A stretch of 64,000 nt of DNA from Sphingobium wenxiniae (GTDB lineage: Bacteria > Pseudomonadota > Alphaproteobacteria > Sphingomonadales > Sphingomonadaceae). This document shows, piece by piece, positions 63,763 to 64,000 of the stretch. Positions within the stretch are counted from its first letter, which is position 1, and each line of letters starts with the position of its first letter. Below the pieces are notes generated by a model. That model worked only from the letters and a program-made list of their open reading frames with translations, ran no database searches and was not told the DNA's origin. The position numbers were made by a program, and so were the translations under genes. The stretch covers positions 62,001-126,000 of the forward strand of contig NZ_VLKK01000007.1 of assembly GCF_007830065.1 (NCBI RefSeq), written 5' to 3'.

Positions 63763-64000
63763 TCAAAGCCGCTTCACCCGGATGGCCTGGCGATTGAGGA
63801 CAGCGCTTCCGAAAACCGTCATGAAGGCGATATCCGTCGCGTCGCGGCCCACGGCGATGCGGACCATGGTTTCAATGGGCGCAAGGCCGGTGGCGTCGAC
63901 CAGATGCCAGGCTCCGTCCAGCCAGACTTCGACCACGGCATGGAAATCGGGCGGATCGAGATCCAACGCATAGACGGAGACGAGCCGGGCCGGAATGTCG
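63763..64000 (-). CDS. Transglutaminase-like domain protein, C-terminal part
   Basis: Continues past the window end; only the last ~79 codons are seen (stop at 63763). IPARLVSVYALDLDPPDFHAVVEVWLDGAWHLVDATGLAP contains the transglutaminase core His (FHAVVEVWL) and Asp (VDAT); the catalytic Cys lies outside the window. Ends NRQAIRVKRL. Related to bacterial proteases of that fold with unknown substrates. Confidence 0.8.
   Translation of the reverse strand, partial: DIPARLVSVYALDLDPPDFHAVVEVWLDGAWHLVDATGLAPIETMVRIAVGRDATDIAFMTVFGSAVLNRQAIRVKRL

Overview
The window is high-GC, gene-dense chromosomal DNA from an alphaproteobacterium, most likely a member of the Sphingomonadaceae (Sphingobium/Sphingomonas type). 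That placement rests on gene content and order recalled from the family: lgt-midA, DUF2585, ATP12 chaperone, DUF3297, pyrE-pdxJ-acpS-lepB, a ctaC-ctaD-ctaB-small TM-ctaG-ctaE oxidase cluster, an alphaproteobacterial SspB adaptor, and frequent ATGA-type stop/start overlaps. I see no rRNA, tRNA, CRISPR array or intact prophage.

Layout. 0-6 kb: a membrane PAS-GGDEF-EAL-PilZ protein, dnaN and rlmN. 6-12.6 kb: lgt, midA, gmk, DUF2585, an acyltransferase and fumC. 12.7-15.9 kb: a DUF983-SURF1-thrC-methyltransferase operon. 16-21 kb: glutaminyl cyclase, ygfZ, pyrC, rarD. 21-24.4 kb: crcB, pseudouridine synthase, HAD phosphatase, small membrane protein and ATP12, mostly translationally coupled. 24.5-28.5 kb: TPR-like exported protein, two L,D-transpeptidase-type genes, a lipoprotein. 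28.5-34.3 kb: a decayed accessory segment holding acyl-CoA carboxylase genes (biotin carboxylase, carboxyltransferase, stand-alone biotinyl carrier), two chimeric deletion junctions, a frameshifted IclR regulator and an IS630-type transposase remnant. 34.3-38 kb: hisB-H-A-F and hisE, with a Ser/Gly-rich PEP-CTERM protein gene wedged between hisF and hisE behind a sigma-54-type promoter. 38-44 kb: sspB and the aa3-type cytochrome c oxidase operon. 44-49 kb: pyrE-pdxJ-acpS-lepB, AI-2E transporter, FKBP isomerase, rpsU. 49-54.4 kb: small stress-like and membrane proteins, including two microproteins. 54.4-57.8 kb: recF, tandem CHAP-domain proteins, DUF3297. 58-61.2 kb: cyclopropane synthase behind a molybdopterin oxidoreductase/cytochrome b pair. 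61.5-64 kb: beta-barrel protein, mtgA, acetyltransferase and a transglutaminase cut by the window end.

Two dispersed, non-coding inverted-repeat families stand out. Family 1 (six copies, about 100-200 bp, nested palindromes) includes one complete 197-bp copy with perfect 20-bp terminal inverted repeats at 62089-62285. Family 2 (two copies, about 215-255 bp) has 18-bp terminal repeats matching at 17 positions in the copy at 8054-8270, where the left end overlaps the midA stop codon. Both look like MITE-type elements.

The most interesting regions are the decayed carboxylase segment, the sigma-54/PEP-CTERM insertion in the his cluster, the internally deleted DUF983 gene, the two repeat families, and a 27-residue membrane microprotein with its own ribosome binding site and terminator. 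No computation or database search was run; family names come from motif recognition.
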